Shown: piece by piece, positions 28,215 to 36,245 of the stretch
Position numbering within the stretch: position 1 is the stretch's first letter
Layout: every line of letters begins with the position of its first letter
Source of the DNA: Micromonospora chaiyaphumensis
GTDB lineage: Bacteria > Actinomycetota > Actinomycetes > Mycobacteriales > Micromonosporaceae
DNA length: 64,000 nucleotides
Assembly: GCF_900091435.1 (NCBI RefSeq)
Contig: NZ_FMCS01000004.1
Span: forward strand, 434,001 to 498,000
Reading direction: 5' to 3'
Translations under genes and position numbers: made by a program
The notes under the pieces: generated by a model
What the model saw: the letters and a program-made list of their open reading frames with translations, nothing else
Told to the model about the DNA's origin: nothing
Databases searched by the model: none

Positions 28215-29084
28215 TCAGACCCCGTCGGTGGGCTCGCCGGAGTAGCGGACCCCGTCGACGTACGGCCAGGCGTTGGCCACGCAGCCGTCCAGCCCGTACG
28301 TCTGCTGCTGCATCACGGGGGCCGGCTCGCCGGGCCCGGGGCAGGCCTGGTGCAGCTCGCCGAACTCGTGCCCGACCTCGTGGTTCACCACGTAGGTCCG
28401 GTAGACCTCGAGCGGGGCGCCGTAGTCGGGCACCGCCTCCATCCAGCGGGCCAGGTTGATGACGACCCGGCCGGGCAGTCGGCAGGAGGTGTAGCGCTCG
28501 GTGCTGAGCCCGCCCTCGGCGCACATCCGCTCCGAGGTGGCCGGTGTGGCCAGATAGATGGTGAAGTCGGCGGCGTCGGCCTCGGGCACCCGCTGCACCC
28601 GCAGCTCGCCGGAGGCGATCCAGCTGCGCGGGTCGCCGAGCACCGCGTCCACGGTCGCGGCGAACTCGTCGACATCCTGCCCGGCGTCCTGCTCGACCTC
28701 GACGCGGTAGCGGCGCAGCGGGCCGTTGTCACCGCGCACCGGCGAGCGGCCGTCAGCGGCGGCGAAGCTGCCGGGGCCGGCGGTGGGGTAGCCGCCCGGC
28801 TCGGTCCCGGACCCGGCGCCGGCGCCGTTGGCCAGGGACGGGTCCGCGGCGGCCAGCGGGTGCCGGCCGGACGGGTCCGGCCCGGCCAGGCGCGTCACCC
28901 CGGCCGCGGCGGCGCCCGCGACGAGCAGCGCCACCGCGAGCAGCACCGTCCGGCGCCGCCGGCGGCGCATCCGGCGCAGGCCGGGGCGGACCGGCGCCGT
29001 GCCGGGGTGGGCCGGCGGGCGGTCGAAGTCGAGCCGAGGCGGGCGGGGCTCCGCAGGCGGGTCGTAAGGGGACGACGACGTCAT
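28215..29084 (-). CDS. DUF3152 membrane-anchored putative zinc metalloprotease, copy 1
   Basis: The 289-residue protein has a cytosolic Arg-rich segment, one membrane helix near 55-75, a linker and an outer DUF3152 domain. The domain contains NHEVGHEFGELHQACPG near 235, an HExxH-like zinc site, and CxNxWPYVDGVRYSG at the end, with paired Cys. Function is not established; the zinc site is seen directly, catalysis is inferred. It is upstream of moeZ on the same strand with a 107-base gap and downstream of a homologous copy. Start ATG at 29084 follows a GAGGGC site; an in-frame ATG ten codons upstream is less likely. Confidence 0.85.
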   Translation of the reverse strand: MTSSSPYDPPAEPRPPRLDFDRPPAHPGTAPVRPGLRRMRRRRRRTVLLAVALLVAGAAAAGVTRLAGPDPSGRHPLAAADPSLANGAGAGSGTEPGGYPTAGPGSFAAADGRSPVRGDNGPLRRYRVEVEQDAGQDVDEFAATVDAVLGDPRSWIASGELRVQRVPEADAADFTIYLATPATSERMCAEGGLSTERYTSCRLPGRVVINLARWMEAVPDYGAPLEVYRTYVVNHEVGHEFGELHQACPGPGEPAPVMQQQTYGLDGCVANAWPYVDGVRYSGEPTDGV

Positions 29085-29172
29085 GCCCTCAGCGTGCCAG
29101 GAAAATTCGGGCAATTCCCCTGCTTCTACCGCTTCTCCCGCGAAATACTTCTCATCGCCAGGATCAGGTCCT

Positions 29173-30051
29173 TCACACCGACGGGCCGGTGTACCGCTTC
29201 CCGCCCACGTACGGCCACGGGTTCGGCCGGCAGCCGTTCAGGAAGAGGGTCTGCTGCTGCATCACCGGCGCCGGCTTCCCCTTCCCCGGGCAGGCCTCGT
29301 GGTGGTGACCCAGTTGGTGACCGACCTCGTGGTTGATCACGTAGAGCCGGTAGGTGTCGAGCGGGAGTTTCGCCGCCACCAGGTGCGGCGCCGAGGTCCG
29401 CCACCGGTCCAGGTTGATCACCACCTTGCCGGTCACCCGGCAGGACGTGTACGGCACCCCGCCCACCCGGATGTCGATGCCCCCGGCACGGCAGAGCCGG
29501 CCGGCGGTGTCCCGGGTGGCCAGGTAGATCGTGAAGTCGGACCGGGTGCCCGCGCCGACCCGCTGCAACCGCAACCGGCCGCTGTCCACCCAGCTCCCGG
29601 GGCCGGCCAGCGCCCGCTGCACGGCGTCACCGAAGGCGTGCGCGTCCTCGCCGGAGCCGTTCTCCACCGCCACCCGGAACCGGCGCAGCACCCCGGCCCG
29701 GCCGAGCACCCCGCCGGCGCGGTCGTCGTAGCCGAAGCTCCCCCGGCCGTGCGCGGGCACCGGGCCGGTCAGCCGCAGCACCGGCGTGCTCGGAACCGGA
29801 TCCGGCGAGGCGGACGGCGACGGGGACGGCGGCGGTGCCGCGCTCGACGGCGGTCCGCCGGCCGGCAGGGGCGGCTGGGCCGCCGATCCGGCACTGACCA
29901 ATGCCTCGGCGCCGACCGAGGGATGTTGCAGGGCGACCCCGATGCCGACCGCGGCGGCGACGAGGAACGCGCAGACCACGACGGCGGAACGCCAGCGGCC
30001 GGCGGGCGGGGCGGTGGGCCGCGCGGCACGCGGACGGACGGAGGTGGGCAT
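29173..30051 (-). CDS. DUF3152 membrane-anchored putative zinc metalloprotease, copy 2
   Basis: This 292-residue paralogue of the previous gene has an Arg-rich start, a membrane helix near 23-40, a Pro/Ser-rich linker with many Pro, and the same outer domain: INHEVGHQLGHHHEACPG near 240, VMQQQTLFLNGC and PWPYVGGKRYTG at the end. The zinc motif has two extra His beside it (HHH). The tandem arrangement suggests duplication. It lies between the alpha/beta hydrolase (6-base gap) and copy 1 on the same strand and is likely co-transcribed with the hydrolase. Confidence 0.85.
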   Translation of the reverse strand: MPTSVRPRAARPTAPPAGRWRSAVVVCAFLVAAAVGIGVALQHPSVGAEALVSAGSAAQPPLPAGGPPSSAAPPPSPSPSASPDPVPSTPVLRLTGPVPAHGRGSFGYDDRAGGVLGRAGVLRRFRVAVENGSGEDAHAFGDAVQRALAGPGSWVDSGRLRLQRVGAGTRSDFTIYLATRDTAGRLCRAGGIDIRVGGVPYTSCRVTGKVVINLDRWRTSAPHLVAAKLPLDTYRLYVINHEVGHQLGHHHEACPGKGKPAPVMQQQTLFLNGCRPNPWPYVGGKRYTGPSV

Positions 30052-30056
30052 CCGGC

Positions 30057-31100
30057 TCAGCCTGCCATGTCCCGCCGGAGTCCGCTCTCCCCCGTTTCGG
30101 TGATCAGTGCCCTGGCCTGCGCATCCGCCCGCTCCCCACCCGGCGGCGCCCCGTCGGGGGACGCCTCGGCGAGCAGCGCCAGCACCGCCCGCGCCACCGT
30201 CCGGGGCACCTCCAGCTGGGCCACGTGCCCGACACCGTCGAGCAGCAGCAGGCGGCTGTCCGGGATCACCCGGGCGGCCTGCGGTGCCACCCGGACGTCG
30301 ACGAGTCGGTCCTCCCGCCCGCCCACCACCAGGGTCGGCACGCGCACCGTGCCCGTCAGCCGCCACAGCGAGCCCGACCCGGGCAGGTACGACCGCAGGA
30401 AGCTGGAGACCAGGCCACGGAAGGTGCGGACGTAGGCGGCGGCGTAGTGGGCGGCCTCGTATCGGATCCGGATCTCCTCGACGGCCTCCTGCCGGCGCTG
30501 CTCGCTGATCCGGGTCAGGTCGGCGATGCACGCCTCCATCACCTGCTGGGCCATCACCTCGGGAGCGAGCTGGGCCAGCCGCCAGGCGGCCAGGCGCTCG
30601 CCCCGGGGGATCGCCAGCAGGGGCAGCATCCGCCCCTGCAACGACCGCCGGAAGTCCAGGAACGGCAGGGCCGGGGAGATCAGGGTCAGCGTCCGGACCA
30701 GGTCCGGCCGCAGCGCCGCCACCCGGACCGCGACGGCGCCGCCGAGCGAGTTGCCGAACAGGTGCACCGGCCCCCGGTCGCTGTGCTCGATCCAGCGGAC
30801 CACCCGGTCGGCGAAGGCCGGCAGCGTGTAGCGCCGGCCGGGTTCGCTGCGCCCGAAACCGGGCAGGTCGATCGCCTGGCCGTCGAGCCGGTCGGCGAGC
30901 AGGCCGGCCAGGTCCGTCCAGTTCTGCGACGAACCCCCGAGGCCGTGCACGTAGAGCGCCGGCTCGGCGCCCGGTGCGGTCGCCGGGGTGTCCCGCACGT
31001 ACGTCACCGTGCCGTCGAGCCGGACCTGCCGGCCGGGCCAGGGCGGCGGGACGTGGTGCGCGGGCAGGAGGTGGTCCGGCCAGAGGGTGGCGGGCTTCAT
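30057..31100 (-). CDS. Alpha/beta hydrolase
   Basis: The 347-residue protein is an alpha/beta-hydrolase fold enzyme with the oxyanion region YVHGLGGSSQNW near 50, the nucleophile elbow HLFGNSLGGAV near 115, an Asp in VGGREDRLVDVR near 280, and a His in LDGVGHVAQLEVP near 310, so a Ser-Asp-His triad is visible. Substrate is unknown. It is followed after six bases by the second DUF3152 gene on the same strand, so the two are probably an operon. Start ATG at 31100. Confidence 0.85.
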   Translation of the reverse strand: MKPATLWPDHLLPAHHVPPPWPGRQVRLDGTVTYVRDTPATAPGAEPALYVHGLGGSSQNWTDLAGLLADRLDGQAIDLPGFGRSEPGRRYTLPAFADRVVRWIEHSDRGPVHLFGNSLGGAVAVRVAALRPDLVRTLTLISPALPFLDFRRSLQGRMLPLLAIPRGERLAAWRLAQLAPEVMAQQVMEACIADLTRISEQRRQEAVEEIRIRYEAAHYAAAYVRTFRGLVSSFLRSYLPGSGSLWRLTGTVRVPTLVVGGREDRLVDVRVAPQAARVIPDSRLLLLDGVGHVAQLEVPRTVARAVLALLAEASPDGAPPGGERADAQARALITETGESGLRRDMAG

Positions 31101-31140
31101 GGCTCCAGTCTTCCCGGACCGGCCGTGCCCGACACCGGGC

Positions 31141-34100
31141 TCAGGCGAGCAGCGCCTCCAGCCGGCGGTTCACCGCGGCCAGGGTGGCCCGGACCACGGC
31201 CTGCCGGGGATCACCGGCGACCAGGGCCGACCCGGCCAGTTGCTCCACCCAGCCGTCGCAGACCAGCAGCACCACCACGGTCGCCACCTCGCAGTTGCCG
31301 AACGGCACCACGGCGGCGTGCTCGACGAAGCACCGCCCCCGCTCCCCGGCCGGCACGCGGCCGAGCAGTTCGTCCACCGCGGCGGCCGCGGCCACCGCGC
31401 AGAGCCGCAGCACGTAGCCGTCGACGGCCGGCCCGGTGGAGTGGCCCTCCGCCGTCCGGTCCCCGGCGAGCAGGCGGACCTCGACGGTGGCGTCGAGGCC
31501 GAAGGTGCTCACCTGGACGTGGTCGATCACGACCCGGGGCCCCGGCAGGCCGCCGGTGTCCAGCGGCCGCGACGGCGCGGTCTCCGTCGTGCTCATCTGC
31601 CCGCCGGAGTACGACGTGCCGAGCGTGGCCGGGCTGCCGGTGGCCGTGCCGGCCGGGGCGGCGGCGAGCGAGGACTCCTCCACCGCGGCCCGGCCCCGGT
31701 GGGCGCTGGCCTGCCGGCGGCGGCGCGGCGGCTCGTCGCCCTCGGCCGGCGCGTCGGCCAGCCGGGCGGCGCGCGCCTCAGGCGCGGCGAACCGGCCCTC
31801 CCCGGACCGGTTCTCGGCCGGCCGGTTCGGGCCGGACCGCGGACCGGCCGGCTCCTCGGCCGCCCGGGACTGCGGTCCGGCCAGCCCCTCGGCCGTGCGG
31901 GACTGCGGACCGGACCGCGGGCCGGCCGGCTCCTCCGCCGGCCCGGGCCGGGCCGCGCCCGCCGGCTCCTCGGCGGGGCGGGACTGCGGGGTGGACCAGG
32001 CCGGCCGGGACGCGTCCTCCGCCGGAGGGGACGAGACGCCGGACCGCGCCGCACCGGGCCGGTCGTCGGCCGGGCGGGGCTCGGCCGGCCGGTCGGCGCG
32101 CGGCTGGGCCGACCGGCGGCGGACCGGGGGCGGCGGGGCCGCCGGGGCACCAGGCAGGTTCTGCGGGGCGGCGGCCAACCCCATCCGCTCCTGGAGCAGG
32201 CGGGCCACCACGCGGCTCACCTCGGCCGGGTCCGCGCCGTCGGCCAGGTCCAGCCGGAGGCTGTGCGCCCCGGCCGGGGTGCGGCGCAGCGCCGCGTCCC
32301 GCACGCCGGCCACCTCGCGGACGGCGTCGAGGATGGCGTTGACGTCGAAGCCCTCCGGCCGCTCGCGCAGCGGCGCGGGTTCGTCGTCCCGGCGCAGGTG
32401 GGTGGCGATGCGGGCGAGCTCCGGGGTCTCGGCGGACGGTTCCACGGCGGGCGGCTCCGGCACGACGGGCACATCCGGCTCGGCGGGGACGCGCTGCGGC
32501 AGCACCGGCGTGGGGTCGTCGGCGACCGCCTCGGCGGCCGGCGGCGGCTCCGGGGCGGACCGGCGGGCGGCGTAGGGCGGCGCGCTCGTCGGGGCGGGCG
32601 CGGGGATGCGGTCGACGGGGACGGGCGGTGGGCCGGCCGGCGCGGCGGGCGGCCGCTCCGCCCCACCCGGCAGCCGGTACGGCACTCCCTCCCGCTCCTC
32701 GGCGGCGCGGACGGCCGGCGCGGGCGGGTAGCCGGCCGGAGCCTCGCGGGGCATCGGCGGCGCGCTGGTCGGGGTGGTGTGCGGGGGCGCGCTGAACGGG
32801 GTCACCGGCACGGGCGGCCCGGCCCAGGTGGGCCGCTCGGGAATCTCCCGCCCGGCCGGCTCGGGTGACGTGCGGGGCTCGGGCACCTCGTACGGCCGGG
32901 ACGGCTCGGGGCGCGCCGCCTCGTAGCCCGCGGGCGCCTCGGCCCGCACCGGCTCGTAGGGGTGGACCGGCTCCGGGCGGGGCGGGTCGTAGCCGGCGGG
33001 CGGCTCGACGCGGGCCGGCTCGTAGGGCCGGGACGGCTCGGCCGCCCACTCCTCGCGGGCGGCCCGCCGGGCGACCGGCTCGTCCTCACGAGCGGCGCGG
33101 CGGACCACCGGCTCCTCCTCACGGGCGGCGCGGCGGGCGACCGGCTCGTCCTCGCGGGCGGCGCGGCGACCGGCGGGCTCGTCCTCGCCGGTCCGGCGAC
33201 CGGTCGACTCGTCCTCGCGCGCCCACGGCGGCGCCCAGCCCCCGCCCCAGCTCGGGCGGTTCCAGGCCGGACCGGACCACGCCGGCTCCTCGGCCGGACC
33301 GGCGCCCCGGTCGTCTGCCCCGGCGCGCGGCTGCTCGGCGGCCGGCCGGCGCTCCTCGCCCGCACCGGCGGGCGGGCCGGCGGGCGGGGCCGAGGTGGGC
33401 CGGTCGGCCCAGCCCCGGGAGAGCGACGGCGCCTGGGCCGGCGGCGGTTCGGGCGGGAACCGGTCCGCGGGGGGCGACCCCTCGGTCGGGGGTTGCTCCG
33501 GCGGCCGGCGGTCGGCCCAGCCGCGCGAGAGCGACGGTGGTTCGGACCGCTCGGCGGTCGGGGCGTGGAAGCCCGGGGGCACCTCGAAGCCGGAGGCGGC
33601 GGCGCCGACCGGCGGCACCTGGAGGGCCGGCGGCCCGGACGTCGGGCCGCTCTCGGCCCAGCGGGCGGCGCGCCCGGCCGGCGGGTCGTCGGAGGCGTGC
33701 CGGGACCCACCGGGATCGGCCTCGGCGGTGGGCTGCTCGACCGCGGGTGCCGGCCGCTGGGCCGGCACGACGAGCCGGTCGCCGTCGGTGTCCCGGCGCG
33801 GCTCGTCCGCGGGCGGTGCGCTCACCGGCGCCTGGCGGGTCACGGGCGGTTCCTCCCCGGCGTGGTGGACCCCGTTGACGTGGTGGCCGTTGACCCGGCC
33901 GGGCGGCTCCTGGCCGGTCAACCCGGGCAGCGGGGCCGGGAGGTCACCGTGGCGGGGGGACGAGGCGCCCCAGCCGGTGGTGAGGTCGGCACGGGGCCAG
34001 CCGCCGGGCGCCGGCGCTCCCCGGGCCCAGCCGGTCGCCGGGGGCGCCCACCCGCTGCCGGCGCGGGCCAGGTCGCCGTCCTGCTGACCCGTGCCGTCGC

Positions 34101-34146
34101 CGTGCTCTCCCGGGGTGGCGGCTCCGGGTTGCCCTGATTCACTCAC
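31141..34146 (-). CDS. Large intrinsically disordered Pro/Arg-rich protein with conserved C-terminal domain
   Basis: The 1001-residue protein starts at GTG 34146 with a clear AAGGAG site. Most of residues 1-850 is low complexity, with Pro, Glu, Arg and Ala. It has two or more copies of an SLSRGWADR motif near 200 and 260, and a run of 11-residue units like AAREDEPVARR around residues 325-365. A globular part near 640-700 (VNAILDAVREVAGVRDAALRR) and the C-terminal 140 residues (VVIDHVQVSTFGLDATVEVRLLAGD, then ACAVAAAAAVDELLG) look folded; the latter is weakly similar in strand pattern to a regulatory alpha-beta domain, but I cannot name it. No signal peptide or membrane helix is seen, so it is probably cytosolic. 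Confidence 0.7.
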   Translation of the reverse strand: MSESGQPGAATPGEHGDGTGQQDGDLARAGSGWAPPATGWARGAPAPGGWPRADLTTGWGASSPRHGDLPAPLPGLTGQEPPGRVNGHHVNGVHHAGEEPPVTRQAPVSAPPADEPRRDTDGDRLVVPAQRPAPAVEQPTAEADPGGSRHASDDPPAGRAARWAESGPTSGPPALQVPPVGAAASGFEVPPGFHAPTAERSEPPSLSRGWADRRPPEQPPTEGSPPADRFPPEPPPAQAPSLSRGWADRPTSAPPAGPPAGAGEERRPAAEQPRAGADDRGAGPAEEPAWSGPAWNRPSWGGGWAPPWAREDESTGRRTGEDEPAGRRAAREDEPVARRAAREEEPVVRRAAREDEPVARRAAREEWAAEPSRPYEPARVEPPAGYDPPRPEPVHPYEPVRAEAPAGYEAARPEPSRPYEVPEPRTSPEPAGREIPERPTWAGPPVPVTPFSAPPHTTPTSAPPMPREAPAGYPPAPAVRAAEEREGVPYRLPGGAERPPAAPAGPPPVPVDRIPAPAPTSAPPYAARRSAPEPPPAAEAVADDPTPVLPQRVPAEPDVPVVPEPPAVEPSAETPELARIATHLRRDDEPAPLRERPEGFDVNAILDAVREVAGVRDAALRRTPAGAHSLRLDLADGADPAEVSRVVARLLQERMGLAAAPQNLPGAPAAPPPPVRRRSAQPRADRPAEPRPADDRPGAARSGVSSPPAEDASRPAWSTPQSRPAEEPAGAARPGPAEEPAGPRSGPQSRTAEGLAGPQSRAAEEPAGPRSGPNRPAENRSGEGRFAAPEARAARLADAPAEGDEPPRRRRQASAHRGRAAVEESSLAAAPAGTATGSPATLGTSYSGGQMSTTETAPSRPLDTGGLPGPRVVIDHVQVSTFGLDATVEVRLLAGDRTAEGHSTGPAVDGYVLRLCAVAAAAAVDELLGRVPAGERGRCFVEHAAVVPFGNCEVATVVVLLVCDGWVEQLAGSALVAGDPRQAVVRATLAAVNRRLEALLA
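33050..33190 (-). repeat. Tandem 33-bp coding repeat
   Basis: About four imperfect copies of a 33-base unit (11 codons, consensus AAREDEPVARR or close variant) within the disordered protein gene. Confidence 0.7.
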
Positions 34147-34238
34147 CGCGCGCTCCTTGGTCGCCCCCGCTGAGGCTACCGTGTGGTGACAGTGGCGATA
34201 AGTTACAGCGGCGGGCCAATTCCGCGACGGGTTCACGG

Positions 34239-34256
34239 ACCCGGACCGGTTCGGGT
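34239..34256. promoter_or_regulatory. Candidate operator upstream of tetR
   Basis: ACCCGGACCGGTTCGGGT is an 18-bp near-palindrome (16 of 18 positions symmetrical) followed directly by GATAAG, which resembles a -10 box, 40 bases before the TetR gene. It fits an autoregulatory TetR operator; this is inferred from position and symmetry. Confidence 0.35.
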
Positions 34257-34295
34257 GATAAGTGCCGGCTCGTACAGAGAAACTCGGAGGTTCCC

Positions 34296-34934
34296 ATGAC
34301 CGCTGTGGGGAACGGTGCGCAGACCGCCGGCCGGCCCACCCGACTGCCCCGCTCGGCGCGACGCAAGCAGCTGCTCGCCGCCGCCCAGGAGGTGTTCGTC
34401 GCGCAGGGCTACCACGCGGCCGCGATGGACGACATCGCCGAGCGGGCGGGAGTCTCCAAGCCCGTGCTCTACCAGCACTTCCCGGGCAAGATGGAGCTCT
34501 ACCTGGCGCTGCTGGACACGCACTGCGACGCCATCGTGGCGAAGGTGCACGACGCGATGCGCGGCACCAACGACAACAAGGAGCGGGTCGGCGCCTCGGT
34601 GCGCGCGTACTTCGACTTCGTCGACCACGAGAGCGAGGCGTTCCGGCTCGTCTTCGAGTCCGACCTGCGCAACGACCCGGCCGTGCGGCAGCGGGTGGAG
34701 CGGGTCGAGCAGGGCTGCATCGCCGCGATCACCGACACCATCATCTCGGACACCGGCGTGAGCCGGGCGCACGCCGAGCTGCTCGCCTCGGGCCTGGTGG
34801 GCGCCGCCGAGACCGCCGCCCAGTTCTGGCTGGCCGGCGGCCGCCAGGTGCCCAAGGCCGAGGCGGAGGCGCTGGTCGCGGCCCTGTCCTGGCGGGGGAT
34901 CGCCAGCTTCCCGCTGCAAGGTGAGTCAGCCTGA
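34296..34934 (+). CDS. TetR/AcrR family transcriptional regulator
   Basis: The 212-residue regulator has a typical N-terminal helix-turn-helix: RKQLLAAAQEVFVAQGYHAAAMDDIAERAGVSKPVLYQHFPGK spans residues 22-66. The C-terminal helical ligand domain is longer and contains a Trp-rich end (AAQFWLAGG). ATG 34296 follows a CGGAGG site. It is divergent from the large disordered gene, upstream of a DUF3107 gene. Mycobacterial homologues lie in the same neighbourhood (Rv3208). Ligand and targets are unknown. Confidence 0.92.
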   Translation: MTAVGNGAQTAGRPTRLPRSARRKQLLAAAQEVFVAQGYHAAAMDDIAERAGVSKPVLYQHFPGKMELYLALLDTHCDAIVAKVHDAMRGTNDNKERVGASVRAYFDFVDHESEAFRLVFESDLRNDPAVRQRVERVEQGCIAAITDTIISDTGVSRAHAELLASGLVGAAETAAQFWLAGGRQVPKAEAEALVAALSWRGIASFPLQGESA

Positions 34935-34999
34935 ACATCGGGCCGCCAGATCGGATAGCCTTCCCACGGTGGCTTTTTCGCCCCAGTTGAGGAGGCACA

Positions 35000-35227
35000 G
35001 TGGAGGTCAAGATCGGCGTGCAGTACGCGCCGCGGGAGCTGGTCCTGGAGAGCGCGCAGTCGCCGGCCGAGATCGAGCAGATCGTGACCGACGCCGTCGC
35101 CAAGGGTGAGGGCACCCTCTCCCTGACCGACGAGAAGGGCCGGCGGGTCATCGTGCCGGTCTCGAAGGTCGCCTACGTCGAGATCGCGGAGGCCTCGCCC
35201 CGCGCGGTCGGGTTCACCGTCCGCTGA
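35000..35227 (+). CDS. DUF3107 small protein (TB9.4-like)
   Basis: This 75-residue protein matches DUF3107, with VKIGVQYAPRELVLES at the start and SLTDEKGRRVIVPVSKVAYVEI near 45, a short ATP-independent-looking beta-rich fold. It lies 65 bases downstream of tetR on the same strand, as in the mycobacterial order Rv3208-Rv3208A. GTG 35000 is preceded by GAGGAGG. Function is unknown. Confidence 0.88.
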   Translation: MEVKIGVQYAPRELVLESAQSPAEIEQIVTDAVAKGEGTLSLTDEKGRRVIVPVSKVAYVEIAEASPRAVGFTVR

Positions 35228-35234
35228 TCCGGCC

Positions 35235-35252
35235 GGCCCGCCGTCGCGGGCC
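35235..35252. terminator. Hairpin after the DUF3107 gene
   Basis: GGCCCGC, a 4-base loop and GCGGGCC form a 7-bp perfect stem; a second short GC stem (CCCGCC/GGCGGG) follows near 35268-35281. They sit between convergent genes and may terminate either transcript. Confidence 0.5.
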
Positions 35253-35307
35253 GTCATCCCCTGCCGGCCCGCCGTGGCGGGGAACCCCGTCACGGCGGCG
35301 CCCGGCG

Positions 35308-35949
35308 TCAGTTGTTCAGCCCCGCGGCGGTCATCCGCCCGGTGTGCGCCTCGGTCAGCCGCCGGAACAGCGCCGGCACGTCCACGCCCTCCCGGGAGAT
35401 CAGCGCGGTGAGCGCGCCCCGGTCGGCGGCGGCGACCCGGCCGGCCTGGGAGAGCGCCTCGCCGACCAGGCGCCGGGCCCACATGGAGAGCCGGTTGGCC
35501 ACCCGGGGGTCCGCCTCGATGGCGGCCCGGATCTCGGCGACGGCGAACTCGGCGTACCGCGAGTCGTGCAGCACGTCGAGGATCAGTCGCCGGTCCGGCC
35601 CGTCGAGGCCGTCGGCGATCCCGCGCAGGAAGTCGTCGCTGATGGCGTCACCCACGTACGCCTTGGTCACCGCCTCCAGCCAGTCCTTCGGCTCGGTCGA
35701 GTCGTGGTAGGCCTGCAACGCCCCGACGTAGGGGGCCATGGCCTCGTCGGGGGTCACGCCCAGCGTGGTGATCCGGTCGGCGATCCACCGGTAGTGGGCG
35801 ATCTCGGCGGCGGCCATCTCGCTCAGGGCGGCCCGGCGGCGCAGGTCGGGGGCGAGGCGGGCCTCGGCGGCCAGCCGGTCGAAGGCCAGCAGTTCGCCGT
35901 AGGCGACGAGGCCGAGCAGGTCGACCAGAGCGGGGTCGGAGGCGGACAC
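35308..35949 (-). CDS. Ferritin-like fold protein (MiaE-like superfamily)
   Basis: The 213-residue helical protein belongs to the ferritin-like group seen next to rhlE in mycobacteria (Rv3210c). Possible metal ligands are Glu in LVAYGELLAF near 18, Glu/His in AAAEIAHYRWIA near 48-51 and Glu near 135 (RYAEFAVAEI), consistent with a diiron site although the set is incomplete by eye. The family resembles tRNA hydroxylase MiaE in fold, but the activity is not known. Start GTG at 35949 is divergent from the DEAD-box gene. Confidence 0.78.
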   Translation of the reverse strand: MSASDPALVDLLGLVAYGELLAFDRLAAEARLAPDLRRRAALSEMAAAEIAHYRWIADRITTLGVTPDEAMAPYVGALQAYHDSTEPKDWLEAVTKAYVGDAISDDFLRGIADGLDGPDRRLILDVLHDSRYAEFAVAEIRAAIEADPRVANRLSMWARRLVGEALSQAGRVAAADRGALTALISREGVDVPALFRRLTEAHTGRMTAAGLNN

Positions 35950-36064
35950 GAGCGCAGGCTACCGTCCGGGCGCAAGAGCGCCCTTCCGGTGACCCAGGTC
36001 ACACCGATCACCCCTGGACGCGGTGCGGTCACCCGGAATCAGGACCGCCCCCCTGCCGTTCAGG

Positions 36065-36245
36065 TAGGATAAGACAGTTGCCGTGGGCACCGATCCGGTC
36101 AGCTCAGCTGATCAGCACCGGTCCGCGGCGCGCGTGCGGCCCGGTCCGGCTCGGCGTTCCGCCCCCGACCGTGTGGCCCGCGCCATACCGTTCGCGCCCT
36201 GAGGACATGACGGGGCGCACCACGAGAGGGCACCCCCAAATCCAT
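36065..36245 (+). promoter_or_regulatory. Probable promoter and long 5' leader of the DEAD-box gene
   Basis: TAGGAT at 36065-36070 resembles a -10 element, leaving a leader of about 170 bases before ATG 36246. The leader contains the palindrome GCTGATCAGC at 36107-36116 and no clear ribosome site right before the start. Long leaders on RNA helicase genes are often used for post-transcriptional control; here that is only a suggestion. Confidence 0.35.

Noticed and set aside
32865..34137. Plus-strand frames opposite the large disordered gene
   Set aside because: Arg/Gly/Pro-rich frames from biased composition; the minus-strand frame has a good ribosome site and a folded C-terminal part.
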